A DNA stretch of 54,189 nucleotides from Candidatus Alkanophaga volatiphilum (lineage in GTDB: Archaea; Halobacteriota; Syntropharchaeia; Alkanophagales; B39-G2): NCBI GenBank assembly GCA_029259545.1, contig JAPHEE010000009.1, forward strand, positions 2,575 through 56,763, read 5' to 3'. This document shows positions 34,580-43,302 of the stretch, one piece after another. The position numbers were made by a program, and so were the translations under genes. The notes under the pieces were generated by a model. The model ran no database searches. It saw nothing but the letters and a program-made list of their open reading frames with translations, and was not told the origin of the DNA. The stretch's first letter is position 1. Each line of letters opens with the position of its first letter.

Positions 34580-35083
34580 CTAAACTTTCCGGTACCTCCT
34601 CGCTATTTCTCGGAATGACTTTAGCAGCTGGTCGCTCAGTTTTGGACTCATCGAGATGTCCTCGGCGACTTTTTGTACATCACTCAAGTATCTCTCGACC
34701 TTTTCGATCTCCGTTCTGAAAGATTCCTCGTCCATCGACCCCTCGTAAAAACCATCGGAGTGCAGCCTTTCGGACCTCGCAAACATCCTATCTGCAAGAC
34801 CGAGTTTCTTCACTTCCTCAACATTCTTCTCAAGGGTCTCCAACAATTTTTTCCTTTCAGCTCTGCCTCTTGGTTTGTACGCACTCACACGCACAAGCAA
34901 ATAATCCGTAGCTAAAACTACAGAAAGCCAAGCCTTTTCACAAGCATCTCTGAGCTTCATAGGCTCCTTCTCTCGAATATACTCATCAAATTCCTTTTTT
35001 GCCTGCTCTAACGCTTTATAGGCGTCTGAGATGAGGTCATAAGGAGATATTCTCTCATCTTGCAATTTCTCCACACCTCTCAA
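34580..35083 (-). CDS. PaREP1-like (HEPN-related) protein
   Basis: Helical soluble protein of 167 residues. The segment ISDAYKALEQAKKEFDEYIREKEPMKLRDACEKAWLSVVLATDYLLVRV fits the PaREP1 family, archaeal HEPN-like proteins common in accessory DNA. The C-terminal half is charged and helical. No clear R-x4-H motif was found, so RNase activity is not predicted. It is flanked by gene-free DNA on both sides. Confidence 0.6.
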   Translation of the reverse strand: MRGVEKLQDERISPYDLISDAYKALEQAKKEFDEYIREKEPMKLRDACEKAWLSVVLATDYLLVRVSAYKPRGRAERKKLLETLEKNVEEVKKLGLADRMFARSERLHSDGFYEGSMDEESFRTEIEKVERYLSDVQKVAEDISMSPKLSDQLLKSFREIARRYRKV

Positions 35084-35420
35084 TGACTACGACTTGGTAG
35101 TATAAAAAAGCTTGCGGATATTCCCATGGTTCTGATTTCGTCGGTGCGTAACTGAAGGAAGCCGATAAAGGAAGCCTCGACGGTTAGGAGTTACCTGCTA
35201 AATCACGCCCAGCGGTGATGAACGCAAGAAAGAGCTTTACTCTCTCACATGCCTTGCCGTCGCCGTTGTGATCATGAATGCGCTACATGAGGGTTTGCGG
35301 GCGCCATCGCCGTCGGGCTGAGACTGAAGAGCCGAGAGGAGAGTCTCACACTCCTAGGAGATGCCCGCGAATATGCTAATCCAAGCACCCGAGCACGTCA
35401 GGCTGCCCCGATCCTAGACG
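35084..35420. other. Gene-free region with strong inverted repeats
   Basis: Around 337 bases without a credible ORF. The part 35293-35372 can form an outer stem GCGGGC/GCCCGC enclosing GAGACT/AGTCTC and AGGAG/CTCCT, as expected for a structured RNA or terminator region. The GTGATGA at 35215 resembles a C box, but no correctly spaced D box was found. Identity is unknown. Confidence 0.35.
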
Positions 35421-35585
35421 CTACTCGTAAGCGGGCTTTCCAAACTCCCGCTCGTAAGCCCTGCAGAACGGGCATATCTTGCGGTCTATATTCTTTACGA
35501 ACCAGTACGCCAAGCCTTTTTTCTTACTCCGTGCCCTCCTGCATATCGGGCATACCTCAGCACAAAATCTCGCACGCCTGCTCAT
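35421..35585 (-). CDS. Small zinc-ribbon protein (54 aa, absent from ORF track)
   Basis: A clean frame on the minus strand encodes MSRRARFCAEVCPICRRARSKKKGLAYW, then FVKNIDRKICPFCRAYEREFGKPAYE. Two CPxC knuckles (CPIC and CPFC) about 26 residues apart should bind one zinc, as in small archaeal RNA- or DNA-binding ribbons. Its basic character fits nucleic-acid binding. It is too short for the supplied track. I cannot name a family. Confidence 0.7.
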   Translation of the reverse strand: MSRRARFCAEVCPICRRARSKKKGLAYWFVKNIDRKICPFCRAYEREFGKPAYE

Positions 35586-35662
35586 AACTCGACTTTCCTC
35601 CTCCTTTTATAAGAGTCTCACGCCGCCGACTTCGGCGTCCGCCTGCCACGCTCGTAGCCCGG

Positions 35663-35941
35663 CTACCAGCGCACGACCGTTTTCAGGAGGTAGGCGACGA
35701 CTGCGATCACGCACGCTGCAAAGCCCGCCGTCACCAACGCTTGGTACCTGTATTCGAAGAGGCTGGCGACCGCACTCACGACCGAAAAGTAGAAGTGGAA
35801 CGTCGCAACGAGCAGCAAGAGCATCAAAATAATGAGAACGCCGAGCCTGAAGTATCTGAGAAGGTCATCACCATGCCGTAGCTCATCAGTGCTCGCCTTA
35901 GTGTCGTCACTCTCCTCAATTTTCCCCTTTTCGCTTGCCAA
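35663..35941 (-). CDS. Small two-TM membrane protein
   Basis: 92 residues with a charged cytosolic N-terminus and two hydrophobic helices (LLRYFRLGVLIILMLLLLVATFHFYFSV and ALVTAGFAACVIAVVAYLL). Its start overlaps the end of the next upstream gene by 26 bases, so the two are probably co-translated. Function is unknown. Confidence 0.65.
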   Translation of the reverse strand: MASEKGKIEESDDTKASTDELRHGDDLLRYFRLGVLIILMLLLLVATFHFYFSVVSAVASLFEYRYQALVTAGFAACVIAVVAYLLKTVVRW

Positions 35942-36947
35942 ACCTCATCACCCCCTTCAACAAAAATAACGTCGCTAAGAGCGAGAGCGCTGCCGCCACC
36001 CCTTCAAAACCTGCGGGCATCGGTGGTGAGGGGTAACGCTCGCCTTTTCTTGCGCCCTCTGGCATTCTGAGCGGTTCAGGCTGTGGTGTTGGGATGAAGC
36101 TCGTGATTTCGACCGCCGGCGAGACCTCCACAGCTCTTTCTTCAGCTCCGACCGTGATCGTGCGGTTCACAAAAGGGCTGAGGACGACAAAGCCGCTGCT
36201 CTCCTTTATTATCCGCTGCCCCTGCCAGATTTGGACTTCGACGACGTAGTCACGTCCGTTGAGTAAGCGGAGCGTCGCATGCCGCAAACTCGTGCTCTCC
36301 TTCGGCAAGAGTCCAAGATCGAGCCATTGCCATGCGGTTATGAGCTTCGTCTCGTTATCTCGTGCTTTTACGAGCGCTCGCAAGCCGCTGACGTCGCCGC
36401 CGAGGTTGTCGATGTAGAGCGTGACGTTTATCGCCGCATACTCCTTACCGCCGATGCTTTCGACAGATTCTACGTAAAAGTCCATGGTCCTGAGCGAGAG
36501 CCTCGCGTGCTCCGGCGGCTCGAGCGCTTCGAGTCCTCTGACGTAGACCTCGTAGTCGCCGACGCCTCTGTCGTCCTCGAAGAGCACAAGCCGAATGCGG
36601 TAGTCACCACGCCGCTCCACGTATATTAGCGCACTAGCTGCCTTTGTTTCCTTCTTCTTCAATACGCCGACGCACGTCTTATTTGTAGCGACGAGAAGGT
36701 TCGTCTTCGCATTGAAAGCTTTCACAAGGAGCTCGATGTCGCCGCTACCGGCGCCGTAATTGTCGAGATAAGCTGTGATGTTAAGCGATGCCGTCGAAGC
36801 GTTGACGGCGGCAGCCTTAACGTCCACGTCTCTAATAATTACGGCTGACGGCTCTTCGTAAAGACCCTCGCCGACCGTCGCAACGACAGCTACGAGCACG
36901 AAGAACGCCAGAACCACCAATAATGCCACCAAAAGGTCCCTGTCCAT
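35916..36947 (-). CDS. Membrane-anchored protein with two extracellular beta-sandwich domains
   Basis: 343 residues. The N-terminal helix LLVALLVVLAFFVLVAVVATVG anchors the protein. Two related beta-rich repeats follow (~30-135, IRDVDVKAAAVNASTASLNITAYLDNYGAGSGD; and ~150-265, MDFYVESVESIGGKEYAAINVTLYIDNLGGDVSG). A Pro-rich linker (PTPQPEPLRMPEGARKGERYPSPPMP) leads to a C-terminal helix GVAAALSLLATLFLLKGVM and basic end. N-glycosylation sequons (NIT, NVT, NRT) are frequent, as expected outside the cell. Similar archaeal surface proteins carry DUF7490-type domains; this link is from memory and uncertain. Confidence 0.7.
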   Translation of the reverse strand: MDRDLLVALLVVLAFFVLVAVVATVGEGLYEEPSAVIIRDVDVKAAAVNASTASLNITAYLDNYGAGSGDIELLVKAFNAKTNLLVATNKTCVGVLKKKETKAASALIYVERRGDYRIRLVLFEDDRGVGDYEVYVRGLEALEPPEHARLSLRTMDFYVESVESIGGKEYAAINVTLYIDNLGGDVSGLRALVKARDNETKLITAWQWLDLGLLPKESTSLRHATLRLLNGRDYVVEVQIWQGQRIIKESSGFVVLSPFVNRTITVGAEERAVEVSPAVEITSFIPTPQPEPLRMPEGARKGERYPSPPMPAGFEGVAAALSLLATLFLLKGVMRFGKRKGEN

Positions 36948-37060
36948 CGCTTCTTGTTTGTGGGGGTCGGTTTAAATATTTTTCCTTAGCTTCGAACGGA
37001 TTCGCAGCATAATCGACAAGATTAAACTTTTGAAGCCCAACGGTTATTAAGGGATGTGAG

Positions 37061-37354
37061 ATGTTCAAGTGGTGGCTGCTGGGCTTTGCGCTAGTGTTGC
37101 TTGGCATTCTGATAACACTCGCGGGCACGCTTTACGAGAGTTACAAAGCAGCGCAAGAAGGACGTTATTGGCACGGGCGTACTGGAGAGTGCCGGGAGAA
37201 CGTTACAGGCGGCGCGGCGGGTGTCGTAATGATAGGTCCTTTTCCGATAGTGTTCGGGACGGACGTGGCGGCGGTGAAGCTCGTGATCGTGCTGACGATA
37301 GTGCTGATGGTGGTTGCGTTCGTCCTACTGCTGCTGTCCGTGCGTCTGCTTTAG
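37061..37354 (+). CDS. DUF131/TIGR00304-family membrane protein
   Basis: 97 residues with a TM helix at each end (WWLLGFALVLLGILITLAGTLY and LVIVLTIVLMVVAFVLLLLSV). Between them is GGAAGVVMIGPFPIVFGT, the conserved segment of the archaeal TIGR00304/DUF131 family. Function is unknown. The flippase-like gene follows after 9 bases. Confidence 0.8.
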   Translation: MFKWWLLGFALVLLGILITLAGTLYESYKAAQEGRYWHGRTGECRENVTGGAAGVVMIGPFPIVFGTDVAAVKLVIVLTIVLMVVAFVLLLLSVRLL

Positions 37355-37363
37355 GCGGTGGGC

Positions 37364-38275
37364 ATGAGGAGGAGATGGCTGCAGACGCTCCTCGGCGTGC
37401 TGATATTTGCGCTGCTCCTCTACAAAATAGACGTTAGGGAGGTTCTCGAAGCTTTTAAGGGCGTGAACTTGCTGTACTTCGGGCTTGCCGCCGCCGCTTA
37501 CTTCTGCTACGACGTGCTCATGGCGTTCCGTTTGCATTATCTGCTGTCGAGGCTCGGAGCAAGGAACTCTTTTAAGGAGGCGTTCTTTGCGCACATGGGC
37601 GGTATGGTGGCGTCGGACGTGACGCCCGCCAGAAGCGGCTACCTGCTGACGCCTTACTTCCTGAAAAAGGATGGGAGTGCGGGTATTACGGAGGGTCTTG
37701 CTGCCATTCTTGCGCCACAGGGCTTCGAGTTCGTGATGAAAGTTGTCGGTGGCTTTTTGGGCTTTCTATTTTTTGTCTCAGCGCTCGATACAAACCTACT
37801 CGTACCGCTGAGCGTCGCCGCCGTTGCATTTCTTATGATAGGTGTCTTGACGCTTGTGATCCTCTGGACGAGAGAGGGAATTTCCTCGTCACTGCTTTCT
37901 AAAATCCCGGTGCTAAGGAGATTCGACGAGAAATATAATAGGGTCAAAGACCTGAGTCTCGAAATTAAAAGCGATTTGCCCGTGATATTTGTGATATACA
38001 TGGCATGCTGGCTGCTAATGGGGCTGCAGTGGTTTTTCTTGGCTAAGGCGCTCGACATCGATCTATCGTTCGTCGCATGTTTCCTCCTGCACCCGCTGAT
38101 AACACTGCTTGCATTCGTGCCGCTGACGCCCGCAGGTTTTGGAATAATGGAAGGTGGCACCGCCGCCGTCTTCCACATGCTCGGAATTAACGTCGGCGTT
38201 GCGCTCACGTTCTCGCTGCTCGTGCGGATTAATTGCATAGTCGTGGACGCCATTGGGCTGAAAGAAGTCTTCTGA
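37364..38275 (+). CDS. UPF0104/LPG-synthase-TM-like integral membrane protein
   Basis: Polytopic protein of ~303 residues with about seven TM helices. Hallmarks of the UPF0104 (AglD/LPG-synthase TM) group are FRLHYLLSRLGARNSFKEAFFAHMGGMVASDVTPARSGYLLTPYFLKKDGSAGITEGLAAIL and the C-terminal LTPAGFGIMEGGTAAVF. Members are thought to move or modify lipid-linked glycans. ATG 37364 (MRRRWLQTLLG) is favoured over the GTG two codons earlier. It is probably co-transcribed with the DUF131 gene. Confidence 0.82.
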   Translation: MRRRWLQTLLGVLIFALLLYKIDVREVLEAFKGVNLLYFGLAAAAYFCYDVLMAFRLHYLLSRLGARNSFKEAFFAHMGGMVASDVTPARSGYLLTPYFLKKDGSAGITEGLAAILAPQGFEFVMKVVGGFLGFLFFVSALDTNLLVPLSVAAVAFLMIGVLTLVILWTREGISSSLLSKIPVLRRFDEKYNRVKDLSLEIKSDLPVIFVIYMACWLLMGLQWFFLAKALDIDLSFVACFLLHPLITLLAFVPLTPAGFGIMEGGTAAVFHMLGINVGVALTFSLLVRINCIVVDAIGLKEVF

Positions 38276-38307
38276 AGCTTTTTATCTTTTACTCCAAACA
38301 TTAGAGC

Positions 38308-38652
38308 ATGCCGGGAATTGAACTGAGATGGGTATTTCTGGGGACGTTAATAATGATCGTCGTGGTAATAGCTTTCGGCGCTTTGCTGGGCGGCGTTATA
38401 GGGGGCTTTGCCGGCGTTCTCGGCTATCTCGTCGGCGGCATGCTCATAGGCAGGCTTTCCGCAGGCAAGACCATCTTGGAGGCAGGAATCGCAGGCGCAT
38501 TGACGGTCCTAATAGGTGCCTTCGCCCTTCTACGTGCGGGTGGCATTCCTGCAAGCATCGTAGCCATGGCGTCGTTACTTGGCTTCCTGATAGCGCTGCT
38601 CGGCGGCTGGCTCGGCGAGAAGTGGCAAGAGGCGGCGGGAGGTGGGAAGTAG
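38308..38652 (+). CDS. Small Gly-rich membrane protein
   Basis: 114 residues with four hydrophobic segments, very rich in Gly and Ala (GALLGGVIGGFAGVLGYLVGGMLIGRLSAG). The layout resembles small archaeal DUF5518/TIGR04086-like membrane proteins, though I cannot assign it firmly. It is 32 bases after the UPF0104 gene on the same strand. Confidence 0.65.
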   Translation: MPGIELRWVFLGTLIMIVVVIAFGALLGGVIGGFAGVLGYLVGGMLIGRLSAGKTILEAGIAGALTVLIGAFALLRAGGIPASIVAMASLLGFLIALLGGWLGEKWQEAAGGGK

Positions 38653-39196
38653 AGCAAAAGGCGTAGGGCGTACGGCATGCTCGTTTCGACCCGATCAGCA
38701 CAGCACGGCACGGACGCCTCTCCTCACTCTCCTCACATCGAACGAGTCCGAGCGGATCGGTTCGGTTACGGTTACGGCTACGGGCAACTCCTCCTAGGGT
38801 TCTTACTGTCCTCGTCGTCGGGTTGGGAGCTCGGACCTTTACCTCCAGTCGCTAAGAAGGCTCGTCCTGAGGGCGGGATGATTAGGGGGTTGGAGGCAGT
38901 TAATTTTTATCCGAAGATGATGTGAGTTCGGAACGAGGCCGTGGGTACATCCTGCGGTCAGGGGCTGCTGTGACCCAGCCCGACGGGAGCGGTCCGTCCT
39001 GCACACTCCCCAACCTCCCCCGGTGGACGCCCCTTGCTAAGCGAGGGCGGAGGTCACTTTGTGGGGAACCCGCCTCCGCCCCGCTCAGCCTCCGACTAAG
39101 CTCAGCCCCGCCTCAGTCTCCGCCTCGCTCGGTCTCAGGGGGCACCGACGATTGTCCGGCATGATTTGCGGCTCGCTCGGTTCCGACGGTCGAAGC
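38653..39196. other. Intergenic region holding repeat B copy 2
   Basis: About 540 bases with no recognised gene. A short GGTTACGGTTACGGCTACGGG run lies near 38763, followed by repeat B copy 2, then GC-rich DNA containing many CTCAG/GGCGGAG segments up to the amidohydrolase stop. Confidence 0.5.
38838..39053 (-). repeat. Repeat B, copy 2 (~216 bp)
   Basis: Reverse-complement partner of 9597-9803. On the minus strand it runs CCTCCGCCCTCGCTTAGCAAGGGG ... CCCTCAGGACGAGCCTTCTTAGCGACTGGAGGTAAA. Both ends match the first copy, which fixes the element borders to within a few bases. Confidence 0.7.
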
Positions 39197-40069
39197 TCAA
39201 AGCTCCAGCTTCAGGACCTTCTGGGCGTTTTTGACGAAGACCTTTTCGAGGACTTCGGGTTTGAAGCCCTGAGATTCCCAGTCTTGGAAGAGGCGCTCGT
39301 AGCTGAACCATGGGTAGTCAGAGCCGAACATTATCTTGTCTTGGAGGCGGGTGTTGATCTCTCGCTTGAAACTCTCGTCGAAGTAGCGAGGAAGCCAACC
39401 GTGAAGCTCGTTATACACGTTGCCCTTATGGATGAGGACGGACGCCATTTCCTTCTCGAAAGGCCAGGCGTAGTGAGCGCATATGATCTTGAGCTTCGGG
39501 AAGTCCGCAGCCACGTTGTCCACGTGCGGGATCGGGCGTTCCGTCCATAGTTTGATGCCCCAGCCGCCAGGCTGCCCCGAACCGTAAGCAAGGTGCCCGA
39601 CCCAGATTTTGATGGGGACGTCGGCATCCTCGCAAACCTCATAATACGGATACCAGCGGTAGTCATCCGCTGGAATTCCGGTGAAGGCGCCGCAGACCGC
39701 AACCCCAAATGTCTTAAGGTCGTAAATGCAACGCTCTAACTCTTTGACGCCGGCACGTCCCCAGTCCGGGTCGAGAGCTACCCAAGCGCCGACGATCACG
39801 TCAGGATACTTCTTTATCAGCTCGCCGACGTAATCGTTCTGCCTTTTTACTTCATCGAGGTCTTTCCAACCTATAGACCTAAACCCCCCTGTCCATACTA
39901 CACCGCAGACGTCGGCGTTCTTCATCCCGGCTATCCACTCCTCTTCGCTCATTATCACCTTGCTAGAAGCCTTGAAATACTTCATCAAGATGTCAAACCG
40001 CTCCTTGTCTTTAAAGGGAATTCTGCCCTCGACCCCTATCTGCACCTGCAGGTCTATTGCCTTCACCAT
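39197..40069 (-). CDS. Amidohydrolase-2 family metal-dependent hydrolase/decarboxylase
   Basis: TIM-barrel protein of 290 residues in the amidohydrolase-related (PF04909-type) family, which includes ACMSD-like decarboxylases. C-terminal features are LKIICAHYAWPFEKEMASVL (metal His in CAHY), NVYNELHGWLPRYF, and DKIMFGSDYPWFSYERLFQDWE with the conserved catalytic Asp in GSDYP. The usual N-terminal HxH metal pair is not obvious: the start reads AIDLQVQIG. The reaction is therefore uncertain. No partner gene is nearby. Confidence 0.82.
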   Translation of the reverse strand: MVKAIDLQVQIGVEGRIPFKDKERFDILMKYFKASSKVIMSEEEWIAGMKNADVCGVVWTGGFRSIGWKDLDEVKRQNDYVGELIKKYPDVIVGAWVALDPDWGRAGVKELERCIYDLKTFGVAVCGAFTGIPADDYRWYPYYEVCEDADVPIKIWVGHLAYGSGQPGGWGIKLWTERPIPHVDNVAADFPKLKIICAHYAWPFEKEMASVLIHKGNVYNELHGWLPRYFDESFKREINTRLQDKIMFGSDYPWFSYERLFQDWESQGFKPEVLEKVFVKNAQKVLKLEL

Positions 40070-40192
40070 GTTTTCTTCTGAAGTTTTGATCCAGATAATG
40101 TTTTAGTGTTGTGCACCTTGCTGTTCAGATAGGCGTACGACCAGTACGAACTCGCACAAGCCCATAAAGAAGTTTGTTTAGAGGGCATTGTG

Positions 40193-40419
40193 GTCAGCTA
40201 CTCCCGTCTGAAGACGGGAGCTTGCAGGTGGTCTCATGCGGGCAATCATCGACCCTGCGACGTCCCGGCTGACGGCGCCCTCGGGCCGGGAGCCCGCCCC
40301 TAACCCGGTCGGTCGAAGCCCTCACAGCCCTACAGCCGTTCCTCCGAGAAACACCTCGGAGTCCTTAAGCTCTGGCTACAAAGATTCGAAACTTCACCGT
40401 TTAAAAACCTAACGGAGGT
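40193..40419 (-). mobile_element. IS200/IS605-end-like structured element, family C copy 1
   Basis: Read on the minus strand, about 227 bases run from TTTC|ACCTCCG to AAGCTCCCGTC-TTCA-GACGGGAGTAGCTGACC. The terminal perfect 8-bp hairpin followed by a short single-stranded tail is the look of an IS200/IS605 right end, where TnpB omega-RNAs finish. Further hairpins precede it (CTCCGAG-GTGTTT-CTCGGAG and others). No transposase or TnpB ORF is intact. A large GC-rich hairpin (GGCGGCAGGAAACCCCT..AGGGTGCCGCC) lies just outside at 40426-40462. Confidence 0.6.
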
Positions 40420-40525
40420 GAAAAGGCGGCACCCTCGTTAGGGGTTTCCTGCCGCCAAAACTTATGACTTTGATGTCAGAGAAAAACAGTTAGCACGTTT
40501 CCTAATTTCAGCTCGTCTAGGGGTG

Positions 40526-42046
40526 TTACACGAAAATGCACTTCGCTCGTCTTTTTATTTTTTGAATGAGGGGGTGTTCTTTCCAAGGCTCACCGCATAC
40601 GAACACGAACTCCGCACCCTTGCTCATCTCCAGCAGCTTTAAGACGTTTTCCAGCGCCGTTGTCAGCCCTTCATAATCCATGGGCGTCGGCACTTCTGAC
40701 TGCCCTATTGGATACGTCTCTTGGAGTTCCAACGGGTACGGCCCAAACGGCGGCTTTACGAGGAATACATGGTCGAAAGCCTGTAAGTCGAGCTTCAGAG
40801 CCTTGCAAGCATCTTCGAGCGTCGTGTCCAGGGCGGCGACAAGCGTATTGCCTGAAACTTCAAAGCGGTCGAGCTTCTTCGCATATTTCAGAACTTCGGG
40901 GCGGCGTGCCGACGTTTCTCCGAGGTAAAAGAAAGAACGTTTCGTAGAAACGTCGTACTTTTCAAGCAACTCAGCGTGCTCCAAAACTTTTTTCAAGCCA
41001 CTGAGGAGCAAAGGGTGCGCCCTGCATCGGCGCTCCAAAAGTTCCCAGAGCCTGTTTTCCCGAATTGCCTGCTTCACTGCCCTTATCTCTGCGAACGTCA
41101 CATAAAGGTTATGCTCGGCGAGAAGCCTCGCTCTTTCCTCCCGGTCGCACTCCTTCAGGTATCTGACGTCATATTTCGAACACACCGGACACGAGCACGG
41201 CAGGTAATGCAAATCTTCGAGGAAGTAGGTCCCATCGCTCGTCAGGTACCTGTCGTCTTTTGCGTAGAGGGCGTAGGCGGCGGAGTCGAAGAGGTCGCAG
41301 CCGAGGGCGACGGCGAGCGAGAAGAATATGGGGTGTCCAACGCCGAAAAGATGCACGGGCGCATCCGCGGGCAGTCGCTGCTTTACAGCGATGATGATTT
41401 CCACAAGCTCTCTGTATCTGTAGTCCTCTAGCAGAGGAACGAGCCCACCTATCGGGTAAACGTCAAAACCCATTTCTGAAACCGCCGCCGCACATCGCTC
41501 TCGCAAGTCGAGGAACGTCGAGCCTTGTATCGGGCCCGCTAGTAACGGCCTTGCGCCTCGTACCTCACCCCCTCCCCCCTCTCGTCCCCTAGAAATTCGC
41601 TTTGCCTCTTCAAGCCTGCGTAGCGTCTCAGCAAGGTCGCTTTCCGCCCGCTCCCGCTGGGCGTCGGGCGGTGTTGGTATATCCAGCGGGACGATGACGT
41701 CGGACCCTATCCCCAACTGGAACTCTACGATCTCCCGGTTGGAAACCTCGACGTCGCCATACTCATAGAGCTGGTACGAGCCGGAGTCCGTCATCAGAGG
41801 CTTTTTCCAGCCTAAAAGCTCGTGGACGCCGCCTTCTAAGGCTTTCTCTCGCAACTCCTCTTTCTTATGAATGATGTAAGCGTTCGTGATTATGATTTCG
41901 GCGCCGAACCTTTCCAGCTCGTCGGGTCTTATCAGCACCAAATTTGGATTCACTACCGGCATGATCGTCGGCGTTTCTACGACGCCATGCGGTGTTTCCA
42001 GCCTACCTATCCGTCCCATCAGGTCTTTGTGCAAAACCTCAAACAC
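40526..42046 (-). CDS. tgtA: Archaeosine tRNA-guanine(15) transglycosylase
   Basis: ArcTGT replaces guanine 15 in the tRNA D-loop with preQ0, the first step to archaeosine. The catalytic part has PTIMPVVNPNLVLIRPDELERFGAEIIITNAYI, MTDSGSYQLYEYGDVEVSNREIVEFQLGIGSDVIVPLDIPTPP with the catalytic Asp residues, PLLAGPIQGSTFLDLRERCA, and the zinc site CSCPVC. About 170 further residues form the C-terminal domains, but the sequence ends near 516, so a full PUA extension may be lacking. The GTG at 42046 (VFEVLHKDLMGRIG) is preferred over the TTG at 42076. It is divergent from priS. Confidence 0.92.
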   Translation of the reverse strand: MFEVLHKDLMGRIGRLETPHGVVETPTIMPVVNPNLVLIRPDELERFGAEIIITNAYIIHKKEELREKALEGGVHELLGWKKPLMTDSGSYQLYEYGDVEVSNREIVEFQLGIGSDVIVPLDIPTPPDAQRERAESDLAETLRRLEEAKRISRGREGGGGEVRGARPLLAGPIQGSTFLDLRERCAAAVSEMGFDVYPIGGLVPLLEDYRYRELVEIIIAVKQRLPADAPVHLFGVGHPIFFSLAVALGCDLFDSAAYALYAKDDRYLTSDGTYFLEDLHYLPCSCPVCSKYDVRYLKECDREERARLLAEHNLYVTFAEIRAVKQAIRENRLWELLERRCRAHPLLLSGLKKVLEHAELLEKYDVSTKRSFFYLGETSARRPEVLKYAKKLDRFEVSGNTLVAALDTTLEDACKALKLDLQAFDHVFLVKPPFGPYPLELQETYPIGQSEVPTPMDYEGLTTALENVLKLLEMSKGAEFVFVCGEPWKEHPLIQKIKRRAKCIFV

Positions 42047-42086
42047 AATTATCAAGAAGGAACCATAGTATAACAAGCAATCGCAT

Positions 42087-43271
42087 ATGGACGAAGCGAC
42101 GAAGAGGTTCGTGAGACGGAAATTTGCGGAATATTATAGGGGGGCGGAGCTGAGGCTGCCGTCGGAGCTCGAGCATCGGGAGTGGGGCTTTGTACTTTTC
42201 GATGCCAGTTATCCAAGGAAAACGGTGATGCGGCGGCACAGAGCGTTTACGACCTCTACGGCTCTCGTTTCATACCTCAGGAAAAATGCGCCTGCGCACG
42301 TTTATTATTCCTCCGCTTTATACGAGCGTCCGTCTGCGGAAATGGATGAAAAGGGCTGGCTCGGCGCCGACCTCATCTTCGACCTCGATGCCGATCACAT
42401 CGTCGACGACAAAAGGAGCTACCCCGAGATGCTTGATATCGTAAAGAAGGAGACTTTGAAGCTTTTGGACTTCCTCATCGGCGATTTCGGCTTCGAGGAA
42501 GACTTGATAGAGATCGTTTTTTCTGGATCGAGGGGTTATCATGTGCATGTTCGAGATGAGAGTGTCAGAAAACTTGGGAGCAAAGAAAGGCGGGAAATTG
42601 TGGATTATGTGACTGCAAGAGGCATGAAAATAGGTAGATTTATCGTGGACGCCGTGATAGTGGACGAAAAGGGTAAGAAGCGGGTGCTGAAGCTAATATC
42701 TGAGGGCTGGGGCTCAAGGTTGCTCCGCGGGCTGGTAGAATTCTTGGACAGAATTGCGGAGATGGACGACGAGGAGGCGTTCCGCTCGCTGCTCAGCATA
42801 AGAGGCGTTGGGGAGAAGCGGGCAGCGGCGCTCATGAAGGTAATAAGGGACGCTGCCGTCATGCAAGACATAAGAAATGGGTTGTTACCTCCACATCTAA
42901 GACCGGTTTGGGAGAAAATCATCGAGAGGGAGCGTGTCAAATACGAGGATCATCCCGACGAGCCTGTGACGGCGGACGTGAAGCGGTTGATAAGAATGCC
43001 AACATCACTGCACGGTAAGACTGGTTTCTTGGTCAAGCCGCTGTCCGTGCGAGAGCTTGAGGGCTTTGACCCTTTGGAGGATGCCGTCGTCTTTGGCGAC
43101 GACGAGGTGCGCGTCGAGATACGCCGCCCAGCAAGTATCTTCTTAAAAAGTACCACATACAAGGTAGAGGAAGGGACGGAGAAACTCCCGATGTATGCTG
43201 CTATCTTTTTGATGTGCGCAGGCGTGGCTTCGCTGAGCGGCTCGGCTCAAGATCGAGACGCCGTAGCATAA
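42087..43271 (+). CDS. priS: DNA primase small (catalytic) subunit PriS
   Basis: Archaeo-eukaryotic primase that makes replication primers. It has 394 residues. The start DEATKRFVRRKFAEYYRGAELRLPSELEHREWGFVLFD is typical, the catalytic metal motif is DLIFDLDADHI near residue 93, and SGSRGYHVHVRDESVRKL near 140 is the second active-site element. RRPASIFLKST near the end is also conserved. It leads the replication/translation operon and is followed by a GINS gene, a known archaeal pairing. Confidence 0.95.
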   Translation: MDEATKRFVRRKFAEYYRGAELRLPSELEHREWGFVLFDASYPRKTVMRRHRAFTTSTALVSYLRKNAPAHVYYSSALYERPSAEMDEKGWLGADLIFDLDADHIVDDKRSYPEMLDIVKKETLKLLDFLIGDFGFEEDLIEIVFSGSRGYHVHVRDESVRKLGSKERREIVDYVTARGMKIGRFIVDAVIVDEKGKKRVLKLISEGWGSRLLRGLVEFLDRIAEMDDEEAFRSLLSIRGVGEKRAAALMKVIRDAAVMQDIRNGLLPPHLRPVWEKIIERERVKYEDHPDEPVTADVKRLIRMPTSLHGKTGFLVKPLSVRELEGFDPLEDAVVFGDDEVRVEIRRPASIFLKSTTYKVEEGTEKLPMYAAIFLMCAGVASLSGSAQDRDAVA

Positions 43272-43302
43272 CGGGCTGGTGCGACGGATGGGTGCGGAAG
43301 GG

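Noticed and set aside
38757-38785. GGTTAC hexamer run as a telomere-like or regulatory repeat
   Set aside because: Only about three imperfect units; too short to mean anything.
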